DNA from: Peromyscus leucopus
Lineage: Eukaryota > Chordata > Mammalia > Rodentia > Cricetidae
Reading direction: 5' to 3'
Length of the DNA: 64,000 nucleotides
NCBI RefSeq assembly: GCF_004664715.2
Contig: NC_051074.1
Span: forward strand, 33,354,980-33,418,979
Below the pieces are notes generated by a model that was given only the letters and a program-made list of their open reading frames with translations, searched no databases and was not told the DNA's origin. This document shows positions 1 to 11,772 of this stretch, one piece after another; positions within the stretch are counted from its first letter, which is position 1, and each line of letters begins with the position of its first letter. A program made the position numbers and the translations under genes.

Positions 1-200
1 GGAATAGTCAAGAGGAGATTTAGGCCAGGTCTCTTGGGGTGTTAGTCTCTTTGGGCCAGTGCTCAGTTAGGAGGCTGACAAGCTTTAGAGAAAGTGTGGA
101 TGACTAAGCACAAATCACTTCAGCAGTGGCACCCTGAACTTCTAAAGAGACAGGTCAAGCAGTTAGAAACCATGATTTCTGACATGGGTACCCTCTAGAC

Positions 201-387
201 CGGTGGTCCTCAACCTTCCTAATGCTGTGACTCTTTAATACAGTTCCTCATGTGGTGGTGACCCCCAAACCATAAAATTATTCCATTGCTGCTTTATAAC
301 TTTAATTTTGCTATTGTTATGAATTGTAGTATAAATATCTGATATGCAGGATATCTGATATGCGACCCCCAGGTTGAACTGCTCTGG
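201..387 (+). mobile_element. URR1-like non-autonomous hAT DNA transposon remnant
   Basis: The block opens with 'ggtggtcctcaacctt' and closes with 'aggttgaactgctctgg', so the ends carry a short inverted match (tcaacct / aggttga) as expected for hAT-Charlie elements. The interior ('cctaatgctgtgactcttta', 'gatatgcgaccccc') matches my memory of rodent URR1. It encodes nothing. No clear 8-bp target duplication was found and the 3' part looks deleted, so it is an old inactive copy. Confidence 0.75.
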
Positions 388-3318
388 ACAGTCTTGTTGG
401 CTACTAGCCTTGATCTCTTTGGCCCATACTTCCAGTCTTTCCTGGGATGTTGAATGGTGGCACATGAGTTGTGGTGCATAATTAAACATGAGTTGCTAAG
501 CAAGTTGGTACTGACTCACAGTGACTTAAAGTATTGCCTAAGGATGTCTTGTTCCCCCCGCACCCCATGAGCTCTCTTATTGATGAAACCTGGGTCATTG
601 TTTTTCACAAATGTGTATCTGTTCAGTAGGAGGGAGTTTGCAATACCACTACAGAATTCTACCTGTCTTATCAAACACTTAAAAGAAAAGATGAAGACAG
701 GAAACTAAAATTCTGGGGTTTAGTAGCAAACTTGGTAACTGAAAGATGGTCTGGAGACTTTGGAGAAACGCTCTTCCAAAAGGCATGACAGACATCTTTC
801 AGAAATCCCTTCTGACTGGGCTGTAGGTTTAATGAAGAGATTCTGCACAGTATAGAAAATAGTGCGTATGTTACACGTGTGTACTTGGCTTCTCTAGCAC
901 ATGTGCCTGCGTGTGGTCCTCACAGCCATTTCTGACACGTGAGCTTTAAATCAACAGTGGCATCTCTACAGTTGTTGATTTAACATCTCTCTTTTCAAAC
1001 ATCCACTTCCTGATCAAAGCTTGGCCTTTTCTCAGTTGAAAGTGATGTATTTACAGTCATGTGGGCACGTGGATGAATGATATTCAAACTTGTAGTCACC
1101 TTCAGTAGAATGCAAAGACTTATGTCTGTATATGCTTTTGAATTTTTTTTCAATATTACAAAAAAACCAAAAACCCCAACAGAACGAAAAGCAAATCATA
1201 GTCTGTTAATGCATACAGTTTAAAGGGAAGATTGCTCTAAGTCATTGTTCTCTTTCAGACAATGGAAGAATACATGAACAAGCCCACATTTTAAGTGGAC
1301 AGTCTACTTGAAGATTCTGAGTGCCTCGTGTTGCGAATCTACAAATAAGCAACTCTTTGCATCCAGTCTCCACACAGCTCTGGCACCATGCCAAAAATAA
1401 CTTAAAGGGATTCTGTGTTAGCTAGCCAAACTTAAAAGTTGTTAGCATAATGTATTTATGGTTGCTGCATGTCTGTATTATACTGTCTGTGAGTACTCAG
1501 ACAGTGGCTATCGTTGCGTCAAATAATTGCTGCAGATTGAATAGTTGGCTTTCAGTGTTGTAAGTCCTCGTGGTATTTTTAAGGCAATTTCAAATATTAG
1601 TTGCAATATAATAATTTTTGTTGCCATTTGATCTACCTGTAGACTGAAAACTGCTTTGTGATAACATACAATTTTGAATGTAAAGTATATTTTATATAAC
1701 AAATGTCTTTCCTAAATGTTTTTAAAAGGTACATGAATTCAAATTTATGTTAATAGTTCAGATTTCATACATGATGCAGACATTTTTTTTTAAAAATATG
1801 TTCAGTACTACCGTAGTTTCAGGTCAGGTACAATGTATCTGATTTTAATGTCTTGAATTCAACTTATTTTCTTCAGAATTGGGATAGAACTTCATAAGTG
1901 ATTTTGATGTCTTAGAAGGTGCTAGATGGAGGTTTTTGACTTTACTTTCAATTGAATATAAGGGACATTTCAATAAGGTTATATTTTCTATAAACTATAT
2001 ATTTATTAAAGTGTCAGGAGATCTGGAGATAAAATGTCACAGCATCTCCTATTATTACCAAAGTACTAAGAAAGGAATAGCTGGAGTAATAATTGTGATC
2101 TCTACTACTATTTTACACCTCATGTTCTAATTAATCCTTGTGATTGAGAGACTTCTTTAGATATTTTTAATGTAAGCTGAGTGTATTAGGTTTCCTGAGG
2201 GCATGCATTTTCATTGTACCCTGTACGGGAGGTGAGTCTTTTCTTTTTCCTCCCTGCTTCCCAGGAAAATCTTTTCTGCTGACCATGATTCTTGTGACCA
2301 TGTCACCTTCACGCTCCCCAAAGCAGAAGTTCTGTGTAGTCGGGTCCTGAGCACACTTAGACATGAAGTAGGAAGTCACTTGTAGTAGCATTTGTTCTTG
2401 GCGCCTGTGTCTGGAGTTCCGTGTGTGCATTTTCAGTGTCAGTGTCGAGGTCTGATGTCACTCATATCAGATTGCTTAGGACTCTTATGTTTTTTCCTGA
2501 GACAGTCGTGCACTTGATATTCTTTTCTGTGGGAGATCTCAAAAGGTGGACCCTTCGAGAATGTGATGGTTTGTCATCTTGGGTCCGTCTCATCAGGTGT
2601 ATTTAAGGGATGGGGGCAAGACCAGAGCAGAAGAAAGTCAGACAAATGAACCCCACTCCTCAATGTAACCATTTATCTAAAGGCAATCATTCAGTTTGCA
2701 TATGAGGTAATAACTGGGCTTTTAATAGCTGATGTATCTTCAAATTAACAGTATGATTATGGTGGCTGGTTGATGTTTGTTTATTTTTTTTAACAACTTT
2801 GTTTAGGTATTCTTCAGTTTTGTGCACTAATTTAAAAAAAATAGGATAAGAATCTTTGTTTTTCAAACATTTTGTAAAACTGAACTTTTTGTAATTTCAG
2901 AGGTTTTCTGTTTCCTTCTAATTGTTTTTGGATGAAGTATCTTTTGAGCCTCATTAAATATACTGCTTATATTCTGGATAATAACATATTTGACACTGTC
3001 CAGCTTGTACAAGGATTCTTCCTGTCAATGTACACATAGAAAGTGATCATATCTATCTGCCATACTGGGGTAAATTCAAAGGATTTGAGGAACAGCTTAC
3101 ATGAGCTTTAGTGAAAAATCACTACATATATTTTCTTTATTATCATAAAATTCTAAGAGAAGTGTCAAGTAAAAGGAAAAATAATACTGAATTTGTATAA
3201 GACTTCCAAATAAAATGTTAAAAAAATGTTAATGATGAAATTGAGTATGCTTTCATGACTATATATGTAATATATATATTTTAAATAACCTTTTAATTCT
3301 TGCAATTCTAGTTTTTGG

Positions 3319-3320
<2 letters not shown>
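388..3320. other. Unannotated, single-copy-looking AT-rich DNA
   Basis: No repeat family, RNA gene or coding sequence recognised. Open frames are at most about 90 codons with no recognisable domain. It contains scattered T- and A-runs and nothing resembling a CpG island. It could be intronic, intergenic or 3' UTR sequence; the window alone does not decide. Confidence 0.5.

Positions 3321-3362
<42 letters not shown>
3321..3362. repeat. (AT)n microsatellite
   Basis: About 21 uninterrupted AT dinucleotides directly upstream of a B1 SINE. Probably length-polymorphic. Confidence 0.97.
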
Positions 3363-3365
<3 letters not shown>

Positions 3366-3383
3366 TTTAGAATTTCTTTCTAC

Positions 3384-3538
3384 ACCAGGTGGTGGTGGCA
3401 TATGCCTTTAATCTCAGCATTTGGGAGGGAAAGGCATGTAGCTCAGAATTCAAGGTGAGCCTGGTCTACATAGTGAGTCACAGAACAGGCAGGCCTACAC
3501 AGAGAAACCCTGTCTCAAAAAACAAACAAACAAAAAAA
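3384..3538 (+). mobile_element. B1 SINE
   Basis: It reads from 'ggtggtggcatatgccttta' (box A region) through 'gagcctggtctacatagtga' to 'cacagagaaaccctgtctc' and an A-rich tail, the standard order of a 7SL-derived B1. It diverges in the middle, so it is an older copy. An A/C-rich low-complexity stretch (3540-3593) follows. Confidence 0.93.
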
Positions 3539-3593
3539 TGAACACACACGCAACACCACCACCAAAAAAAAAAAAAAGTTAAAAAAAAAAAAG

Positions 3594-4224
3594 GATTTCT
3601 TGCTATTTAGTAATAAGTAGACACTCAGAAGGCTCAGGCTCCTGGGAGAAGAATATCTCTTTCCTCTTCCTGTAGTTTCAGCATTCCCTCACAGTGTGAT
3701 AACAGGGTTTCTTTTCTGGCAGCTAAGGAAGCAATCAGTCTTTCAGTATTCCCATTAACAAATGTAAAAACTTTTTTTTTTGTGATAAAGTAAGTGAATT
3801 TTCTCATCTGAATCTCTTAAGATAATAGGATGGCTTTCAGCAAATGCATTTTGCTTCGAAAACTGATAATTCTTTCAACATGTGTATTAACAGACCTATA
3901 AAGTATCACTTGATGGCCTGCATTGAATTTCACTTCTCAGAGGTTTCAGCAATAAACACGTTGATAAGTGCTAATGTATTTTTTCATACGGTCCCTGCCT
4001 TTTTTGATACAATACATTCAGATGTTCGGGACACGGGAAAGCCAGCTAATGACAAGTTTCCAGCAAAGGTTGATGGAAGGCCATGACTTTGTTTCAACCC
4101 TTCTTTTTGACTTGTTACAAAACAACCTGATAAGACTGCCCATAGACAATGTGCCCTGATACTGAACAGCAGCGATCTGTTTTGTTACAGGTAAAACCAC
4201 AAACATCTAATAATATCTAGGGCT
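3594..4224. other. Unannotated interval
   Basis: No repeat or gene recognised; AT-rich with short T runs. Overlapping open frames of 60-80 codons at 3844-4206 show no recognisable motif. Confidence 0.45.
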
Positions 4225-4345
4225 TTATTAAAGTCTCTTCTTTCTCCCCCTCCCCTACCCCTTCTCCTCTCCTCTCTCCCACTCTTCTCTCCTCCCTCCT
4301 CACACCTTTCCCCCTCCTTCCCCTCCCTCTCTTCCTTCCCTCCCT
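4225..4345. repeat. Polypyrimidine (C/T) tract
   Basis: About 120 bases of almost pure C and T with imperfect TCCC/TCTC units. Such tracts can adopt triplex structures. It abuts the start of the next repeat at 4346. Confidence 0.9.
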
Positions 4346-4768
4346 GTCTTAGTTAGCATTTTATTGCTGTGATAAAACATGAGGACAAAAAGCACCTTGG
4401 GGAAGACAGGCTTTATTTCAGCTTATGATTGATTTATAGCCCATCATGAAGGGAAGTCAAGGCAGGAAACTGGAGGCAGGAACTGAAGCAGAGACCATGC
4501 AGGAATGCTGCTTACTGGCTTGCTCCCCAATACTTCCTCATCTTGCTTGCTTAACCACCCAGAATCACCTGCCCAGGGTGGTACCCTCCTCGGTGGGCTA
4601 GGCCCTCCCACATAAATCACAGATCAAGAAAACACAGATTTATACACAGGCCAGTCTGATGGTGACAATTTCTCAACTGATGTTGTCTTCAATATAGGCG
4701 ACTTAAGTTTGTGTCGTTGACAAAAAAACAAAAAAAACAAACAAACAAAAAAAAACTAACCAGCACAC
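4346..4768 (-). mobile_element. Medium-reiterated rodent repeat (RMER1-like, tentative)
   Basis: On the plus strand it begins 'cttagttagcattttattgc' and ends in the complement of the family's other end ('...tttgtgtcgttgac...aaactaaccagcacac'), so the element runs on the minus strand. The same family recurs at 6091, 38000 and elsewhere in this window. An A-rich expansion (4721-4755) interrupts its end. No coding capacity; the family name is from memory. Confidence 0.7.
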
Positions 4769-4777
4769 TTACTGTCA

Positions 4778-4895
4778 TTTTTTTTCTGACATAGGACATT
4801 GTGTCACCCAAGCTGGCCTCTAGCTTGTGATCCTCCTGCCCCTGCCACCCAACTGCTGAGGTTAGAGCCATATGACACCACACCTCCCTTAGATT
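4778..4895 (-). mobile_element. Old B1-like SINE, reverse
   Basis: The order 'caagctggcctctagcttgtgatcctcctg...caccacacctcc' matches a reversed, highly diverged B1/proto-B1. No tail or target duplication is visible. Confidence 0.45.
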
Positions 4896-5281
4896 CACAT
4901 TTTGATGTACCACTTGGTATGTAATTCAAGCTCCAGATAGACTTTGGATAAGTTTTCCTTGAATGAATGCACCTACTTACTGAATCTTAGGGTCCTCTTG
5001 AGTATGGGTCATCAGTCCATGGCATGTGCACTTCCCATCATGACTTCAGTTCTAGGTGCTCATTTACTGTTTGGCTTCCTAGTGTGTTTTGGAACTTGAA
5101 CAGATAATGTTTAAACGTTCCTTTTGAGAGCATCTCTCTTGACTAAGAAAAGTCAATTAATTTGAGATACATTTATGATTCCATCATGTACTTCAATGGA
5201 GTGACACTGGGTATATCAACCACAGGCCAGAACAGGCCTCATGCTTTGGTCAACACAAATCAGACTCCATGGTTTTTAGTA

Positions 5282-5283
<2 letters not shown>
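4896..5283. other. Unannotated interval
   Basis: Nothing recognised between the old B1 and the TC microsatellite. Confidence 0.45.

Positions 5284-5332
<49 letters not shown>
5284..5332. repeat. (TC)n microsatellite
   Basis: About 24 uninterrupted TC dinucleotides. Confidence 0.97.
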
Positions 5333-5334
<2 letters not shown>

Positions 5335-6090
5335 AGAAAGAACATGTAGTTGAGTGGGTAGGGAAGGGACAAAGATCTGGGAGGTGTTGGGACATGGAGA
5401 AGAATATGATAAATACACTATATGAAATTCTCAAGTAAGAAATTCTTTAAAAAGAAAAATAAAGCAAAAGTTAGATCATTTGCATTCATTAAGAAAGAAT
5501 CAAATAAACTGAGAAGTGAAGGTGTGATAAGTTTTCAATTAGTGCAGTTTCAATTTGAATGCTTAAAATATTAATTTTGGTTGAATAAAATGAACTTCCC
5601 ATAAAGGTCTTAAACTATAAATATTAGTTTTAATTATACAGGATTAAATACATTTTGGGAGAATTTATCTTCTATAATGAATTGACTTAATGAAATTACA
5701 TTTTCCCATTATTAGAAATGAGCATTTTGAGGAAAAAATGCTCAGCATTTTGTCTAGTCAAATTTTGAGTAATTATTATAAGATTAAAGGCTAAGGCTAA
5801 AATGATAGAGAAATGAATAAGCCAAAGTAACTTAATGAGAAAAATGGCTAAAATCAGCTACATGTTCTATTTGGAGCAGTAATCACACGTAATAATAATA
5901 TCAACAAGGAAAACAATTTGAAATTATTAATTGAAAATTTATTAAAATTACAGAAGCATAGTTTGAAGAAAATGTAAATCTTAGAATGGACCTAAACACA
6001 ATAATAAATAATGAAGTAAAAATCAGGTGAGTTGATGATGTCATGAGATGCTTCACGTGAGACAGTTTTATTCTAGCCTTCTCACTCTGT
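5333..6090. other. Unannotated AT-rich interval
   Basis: Strongly AT-rich with short AAT runs. No repeat family, RNA gene or coding sequence recognised. Confidence 0.5.
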
Positions 6091-6653
6091 GTCCTGGCTG
6101 GCCTTTTGTCAGCTTAACACAAGCTGGAATTATCTGGGAAGAGGAACCTCGACTGAGAAAATACCTCCATCAGATTGCCTGTAGGTAAAGTCTATGAGAG
6201 CATTTTCTGTCTTTTTTTAAAAAAAGATTTACTTATGTATTATGTACACAGGGTTCTGCCAGCATGCATGCCTACATATCAGAAGAGGGCACCCGATCCT
6301 GTTATAGATGGTTGTGAGCCACCACATGGGTGCTGGGAATTGAGCTCAGGACCTCTGGAAGAGCAGCTAGTGTTCTTAATCTCTGAGCTACCTCTCCAGC
6401 TCTGAGAGCATTTTCTTGATTGCTAATTGATAGAGAAAGGCCCAGCCCACTGAGGTTTTTGGTGCTATGAGAACATGGGCTGAGCAAGCCATGAAGAGTG
6501 AGTCAGTGAGCAGCCTTCTTCCATGGCCTCTGCTTCAGTTCTTGCTTCAAAGTTCCTTCCTTGAAATTCTGCACAGATGCTGTTATGCTGCTCCCCGCTA
6601 AGCGGGTTTTGGTCACCGTGATTTATGATAGCAATAGAAACTGGACAAAGACA
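6091..6653 (+). mobile_element. RMER1-like repeat split by a B2 insertion
   Basis: The family's 5' signature ('tgtcagcttaacacaagctg', 'ctgagaaaatacctccatca') is followed, after an interruption, by 'aaaggcccagcccactgagg' and the 3' signature 'agcaatagaaactggacaaa'. A reversed B2 (6209-6402) interrupts it, so this element is older than that B2. Confidence 0.75.
6209..6402 (-). mobile_element. B2 SINE with 14-bp target-site duplication
   Basis: A reversed B2: A/T-rich tail complement first, then 'gttctgccagcatgcatgcc', 'agaagagggcacccgatcc' and the tRNA-derived head complement 'ctctgagctacctctccagc'. The target duplication tgagagcattttct is exact at 6195-6208 and 6403-6416, showing L1-type integration into the older RMER1-like repeat. 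Confidence 0.95.
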
Positions 6654-7034
6654 CGCTATTTCTGTAGTCTGGACTTAAAGTATTATGAGCAAGTACTGAG
6701 AGCCACTAGTAGCAAGAGACCCTGGGAGTATACAGCAGTGACAACTAGAGTTCAAAAGGCCAACCTATCAGAACTAAGGGTTCTGTTAGAGGAAACCATC
6801 ACTCAAGACGTTATGGAATGACTGCCTTTTGAATAAATTGGCTGTTTCTTGTTGTAAACTTCTTGTGCAATAACAGCTATGATTCTTTCCATTTACGGTG
6901 CATCTCCATGTTATTATGTGCATATGTAATCTCATGATTGCATCTCAATCTTGGGCACAACTTTCCCTATACATTTGAGCTAATTGGATAACTGTCCCCA
7001 GCTGTGTTTATTTTTTCATAACATATATCTGGCC
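6654..7034. other. Unannotated interval
   Basis: No repeat or gene recognised. A short open frame reaching 6821 begins inside the preceding repeat and shows no motif. Confidence 0.45.
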
Positions 7035-7800
7035 AGGGCCATTCTCCAGAAAAAAATTATTTCAGCAAAGATATCTTTTTCCAAGGACAAAACTGCACAT
7101 AGATAAACATTAGCTCATCTCACCCACAGATAGACAAAAGAACCACTAACAGTTAAATCCTCAACTCCTTACCTACAGCCTGGGTTCTTTACACAAGACC
7201 CTAATTTAAGAGATTTACTGCTCACATTCTTGGGATGATGTTTAAGCCATTTGCTAGTTACTGAGTTAAGGCAGTTACTTCCCACTGACCCAAGGAGATT
7301 GCCTTCAAGGCCAGGCAGGTGATAGGTGCCAAGCTTCTTTCTTGTGCAAATTAAGTTTTAATTCCTCCTCAGCCAGGTATTATTCCTAGATTTCCTAATT
7401 GATCTTAGCCTTTAGTTGACCCTACCAGAGAACTCCCCTTTAGTCACCCCCCCTTTTGGGTTGTAATTAGAAGCTGACATTTATTGCTTTATCACCTCTC
7501 TATATGACCTCTCTATATGATCAAGCGTTGATCTGCTTTGCCAAAGAATTACTGCTTGTGTATATATACTGGTCCCCTCACAGCATGGTGAGGATGGATT
7601 TGGAAGAACAAAGATGAGGATGGAGATGGAAAGAATCAGATAGAGATGAGAGAAGAGCAGAAGGGACTGAGAGCAGGAGGGACTGAGAGGAGCTAAGTGT
7701 GAGAACAGAAAAGAATTGGGTAGGTAGAATTGACTTAGAAGAATAAAGTGATGGACTAAAGAACTCAGTGTGCTTAGATTCATTCCATATCCCTCAGATT
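7035..7800 (+). mobile_element. LTR-like block, boundaries uncertain
   Basis: It has LTR-style architecture: a TATA-like 'tatatatact' at 7561-7570, a purine-rich stretch, then AATAAA at 7742-7747. A perfect 14-bp tandem copy (cctctctatatgac, 7496-7520 region) lies just before the TATA. I could not fix the TG/CA ends or a target duplication, so both edges are estimates. It could also be unrelated single-copy sequence. Confidence 0.4.
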
Positions 7801-9296
7801 AGTAACCTTAGCCACTTGTAGCATCTGTTCTGGACCCTGATAGAAATTTCAAGGCAGGCAATCGGGGGGGAATTCAGTAAGCAAGAATATGTAAGTACTG
7901 AAGTTAAGAATTTTCATGAGGACACCATCCAAATACCACTATGTATAATTTCAATTTTTATGAACTTTCAAACAACAGGAAATAGGGCATGAATTTTTAT
8001 CTCTGCATATACACATGGTTCTTGGGAACCGGTCTCTAAAAGGGAAACGGTAAGTCATAGCACATAAGCTGGGATGTGTGATCAGCGAGACTGTGAAACC
8101 TGTTTGTGTTTAGCTAGAGCTTTACAATAGAGCTTGGGGACTTTGATGTTTAGTCCTGAGTGTTACAGACAGGACTCATGTACTTACTCATTGGAGAGGT
8201 GGATTATGGGAGGATGACAGTATGACTGAGGTGAGCCAGACTGACTACTTGCTATACACCAGGGGAAAGAAAATGAGAACACTCGTGCTCAGGCTTTGAT
8301 GGGGTCATGGTGCTAATCATTTGTTTAATGAACCCTCCTTTAGATCAAAGGCATTACCATAAGAAGGTATTTGATGAGCCTCTTTTTTCAGTGTGTAATA
8401 CAAGCTAATGGCTTTCAGGGCGTGATTTTCATTCTTTTAACTGATCCGAGTCAAGTATATTGAGTGCACTCTAAATGACTGACACCATTGCGGGAGTAGA
8501 GAAAAAGCTGCTCCTGGAATATGGACAAGAAGTGAACTGCCAAGTTTGTGTTTGTGAGTTTTGCGGGTAGAACTTCTCACCGTGTTGAGAAAGAAATATG
8601 GTTTTCCTGGCATTGGGTAACAGTTTGAAAAGGTAGAGCCCAATGACTACTCTGGACACTTAGCAACGGCATCCTTTTAACCTTGTTTCTAGCTAACTAT
8701 GATTGAAAACGTCACATTTGGTCCCAAGCTGAGGAGGTGGTGCAGGATGCAAACAATGCCGCATGAAAAATGAAGCAGAAATGAATGTTCCTTTATGAGA
8801 TCACTTCCTGGTGCTCTTGGGTGTGCTGTGAGAATTCATTTCCCAACCTCTTTTGCAGGTCAGGTTATTTATGGCATAATTATGATCACTGGACTGTGGG
8901 TCCAAGTAATGTTCTCATTGTAGGTCTGAGTCATATAATTGCTATGTGGTCCTTCATTCTCCATTTTCCCTGTTACATTTGAAGGAAAAGAATCCATGAT
9001 TCAGAGAAAGCAGAGCCTTGTCAAGAGTTTAAAACTATGTTGTCAGAAAAGCCAACCAATTGACCTATCTCAAGCCATAGAAGGGGACTTCTACTGTCTG
9101 AAGCCACTGAATGCCAGCTGTTTGTTGTCACACTGAGTCTGCCCTTAGCAATTCATGACCCAATGCTGGGCTGTTACCAGCAGAATCATCAAGACTAGGA
9201 TGTAGTATATTCTTAGGACGTAGACAACTGTAAGACCCTTTACAGTGAATCCACACAACTACTTATCTCATGATTGCAGAAACCAGCTACAGTTAC
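7801..9296. other. Unannotated, single-copy-looking DNA
   Basis: No repeat, RNA gene or coding sequence recognised in about 1.5 kb. Open frames are under 70 codons. Confidence 0.45.
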
Positions 9297-9593
9297 GGTT
9301 GGAATATAAAATGTCCTTCACAGCCTTAGGTTTTCAACACCTGTTCCTCAACTGGTGGCACTGTTTCCGATACTGTGGATTCTTGAGAGATGGGGCCAAG
9401 CTGGAGGATCCTACAGATTGGCCTTTCGAAGCTTATTGCCTGGTTTTAAGTTCCAGTCCTGTTCTCTTGGCTTGGCAGATCATGCTTCTAAGGACCATTT
9501 ACAACATGCCCAACCACAGGGGCCCTTATAAGCTCTGCCGATCTTTTCCTGCCATGATGGACTGAAACCAGTGATAGGTTTGTTTTCCCCCCA
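9297..9593 (+). mobile_element. Possible diverged medium-reiterated repeat
   Basis: The phrases 'caactggtggcactgtttcc', 'gatggggccaagctggagga' and 'ctgccatgatggactgaaac' follow the order of a rodent medium-reiterated family also seen reversed at 58318 and 63397. It is heavily diverged. A 106-codon open frame (9245-9565) overlaps it and is probably non-coding. Confidence 0.35.
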
Positions 9594-9605
9594 TAAGCCT
9601 CTCTG

Positions 9606-9788
9606 CCAATGGGGCAGTCCAAATCAAACCAAATCAGACCGAATTAGAAAAGCCCCAGTTTAATGGGTAAAGCTTTCCTGGGTGATTCTCTGCCCCTCCC
9701 TGCCTTAGAGAGGAGACAAGGATGAGATACTGGAAAACCACGTGTCTGTTTACAGGGATGTAGCTTATATAACTTATTTGAGTGGACT
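9606..9788. mobile_element. Unidentified insert between 12-bp direct repeats
   Basis: taagcctctctg at 9594-9605 and tgagcctctctg at 9789-9800 match at 11 of 12 positions and bracket about 183 bp. The complement of the insert contains attaaa and a T-rich region, suggesting an LTR-like piece on the minus strand, but it lacks TG/CA ends at the repeats. Origin not identified. Confidence 0.3.
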
Positions 9789-9800
9789 TGAGCCTCTCTG

Positions 9801-10579
9801 GAGGAGGAGTTGTGTTTGGCAGGTTTGAAGGGGTGGGCTTGGGGAAAGAGATGGAGGAGGGGAGTTGAGGTGGATCTTCCATCAGAGCATTCCAGACTCT
9901 TTGGGTATAGGGATGCCAGGGTGCCAGGGGTTGAGGTGGAACTTCCCATAAACAACCAGGAATCCAATTCTTTCCTGTGTCAAGTTGTTCCTGTCAGGGA
10001 TTTCAGCAGCAGCAATGCAGAAGCCAAGACAGCTCCTAAGATACAGGCATCAACTCTATCAGCAAGAACCAGGGTGATGATGTACATCATTTGCATACTG
10101 CAGACGTTTTATTGAGATAAGAATTTGAGTCCCAGGGACACTCTGAGCCTGCATATAATTCTGTTCCTCATTATGTAAAGACTGTGTTGTTTCATATAAA
10201 AATTTGATACGATTAGATGTAATGTTTACAATGTTTGGAAAATTGCAAGGACTGGTGATACAGGGATTTCCAGAATGTGGAGTCGAGGGACCAACAGTGC
10301 TGTTTCCTGCATTCTCAGCGCCCTACCTGCCCACTTCAGTTTACATGCTGGCCTAGCCTGGGACTCCTATTGCTTGATCCTTCTTTCAGAGATTGCTGGT
10401 GAAGTCTCTTCCGGTGCCTTCTGAGAGCCTTCTTGTTCAGACTCCTTCTAAATACAACACGTTAGACGTCCTTCCCTCTTCTGCTTGGTGGGTGTATGTC
10501 ATCGTTCTTGGCTTTTGCTTGTTCATTTTATTCCTCTTACCTGAAATATCACTTGGTCCATCTTCTAACCCTAGGTTTT
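9801..10579. other. Unannotated interval with a short internal duplication
   Basis: The phrase gttgaggtgga(t/a)cttcc occurs twice about 70 bp apart (near 9864 and 9930). Otherwise no repeat or gene recognised; open frames reach 140 codons at 10393-10815 but run into the following SINE. Confidence 0.4.
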
Positions 10580-10772
10580 TTTTAAGGAAACTTTTTTATT
10601 TATGCACTTGTGTGTGTGTGTCACCTTGTGTATGCCACAGCACTGTGTGGAGATCAGAGGACAACTTGTGGAGTTGTTTCTCTCCTTCTACCATTTGCAT
10701 TCCAGGGATCAAGTTTAGGTCATGGTGTTTAGCAGGAAGCACCCTTCTACACTGGAGCCATCTTGGCAGCCC
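10580..10772 (-). mobile_element. B3-like SINE, reverse
   Basis: The order 'tgtgtgtgtgtcacc', 'gtggagatcagaggacaac', 'ggagttgtttctctccttct' and 'tggagccatcttggcagccc' is that of a reversed B3 (tRNA-derived, B2 superfamily). The G/T-rich part beside the T-run is the complement of its tail region. Confidence 0.75.
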
Positions 10773-10953
10773 TTTTATATCCAGATTCTTAAATATAACG
10801 CTAACGTTGCCATGAATCTCCTTGAGCCCTTCTACTTGCCTCCTCCAAAAGTCCTTTCAACTCTATGTCTCCTTCAGTGTCTTTTGGCAGATACTTAAAT
10901 ATATATCTTATATATTAATGACATGAAAAAGTAAAGCATTCACAGTGATCAAG

Positions 10954-10954
<1 letters not shown>

Positions 10955-10997
<43 letters not shown>
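10955..10997. repeat. (TG)n microsatellite
   Basis: About 21 uninterrupted TG dinucleotides; potentially Z-forming and length-polymorphic. Confidence 0.97.
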
Positions 10998-10999
<2 letters not shown>

Positions 11000-11407
11000 C
11001 AGAGAGGGGATGAGAAATGGAGAGACAGGTATTTCTGACAAATGGTCTGTGAGTGTCAAGTTCTTATCACTCATCAGCTTGAATATCTTTAAAGACAAAT
11101 GGCAGGTTCATGAAAATATCAAAGCAATGTTTTTTATTCTCACAGTGTATTATCAGAATTGTTTACTTTTCATCAAGAGGCTTTCTATGGTCTCTTATCT
11201 TGAGACATAATTACATTTCCAAAGCATGATACAATCTTAAAACTTCAAGAGACTGGGTTTTACTCTATTGTTCAAGAATTTTTCTCTTCTGCTGATAGCA
11301 GAAGTACTCTACTATCCCTATCGGGCCCTGGGACAGTAAATATCAATGAGTACAGGGTGAAAGTCAAAGGTTGGTTGCTTCATGATGAAGTGATCAAAAC
11401 TAAAACG
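10998..11407. other. Unannotated interval
   Basis: No repeat or gene recognised up to the target duplication of the composite LTR at 11408. Confidence 0.45.
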
Positions 11408-11413
11408 GAACGC

Positions 11414-11687
11414 TGCTGTGGGATGTTCTGTATGTCCTGTGGGAGCCCGTTCTCGGGTTCCTCGTGGCTTTACCCAGCAGGTCCGCATAGAGGATGATTA
11501 GGACCATGGGCCTGAGTGCAGGTGTCTGAGATGGTCTGCGCTTGGCTGTGCTGGGGGATGGGTTGTATGTCAAATTGCTCTGATTGGTCAATAAATAAAA
11601 CACTGACTGGCCAGTGACTAGGCGGGAAGTATAGGCAGGTGACAAAGATTTGTCCTGACTGGGCAAGGCAGGAAAACTCTAGCTACA
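11414..11687 (-). mobile_element. Composite solo LTR: two LTR families in one unit
   Basis: The minus strand starts 'TGTAGCTAGAGTTTTCCTG' and ends with TG/CA-type termini (plus-strand 'tgctgtgggatg' to 'tagctaca'), as in the LTR-A family. From about 11437 to 11544 there is a plus-oriented segment ('tgtgggagcccg', 'tttacccagcag', 'gaccatgggcctg') homologous to the solo LTR at 24757-25075. The LTR-A end motif ('gggttgtatgtc') appears on both sides of it. The whole unit is flanked by gaacgc (11408-11413) and gaacac (11688-11693), a 5/6 target duplication, so it seems to have inserted already composite. The middle of LTR-A is missing. Confidence 0.75.
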
Positions 11688-11734
11688 GAACACAATGGTG
11701 ATACCTTAACAAGTTGTTTCTTATTATTTTATTA

Positions 11735-11736
<2 letters not shown>

Positions 11737-11768
<32 letters not shown>
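11737..11768. repeat. (TG)n microsatellite
   Basis: Sixteen TG dinucleotides about 50 bp downstream of the composite LTR. Confidence 0.97.
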
Positions 11769-11772
<4 letters not shown>

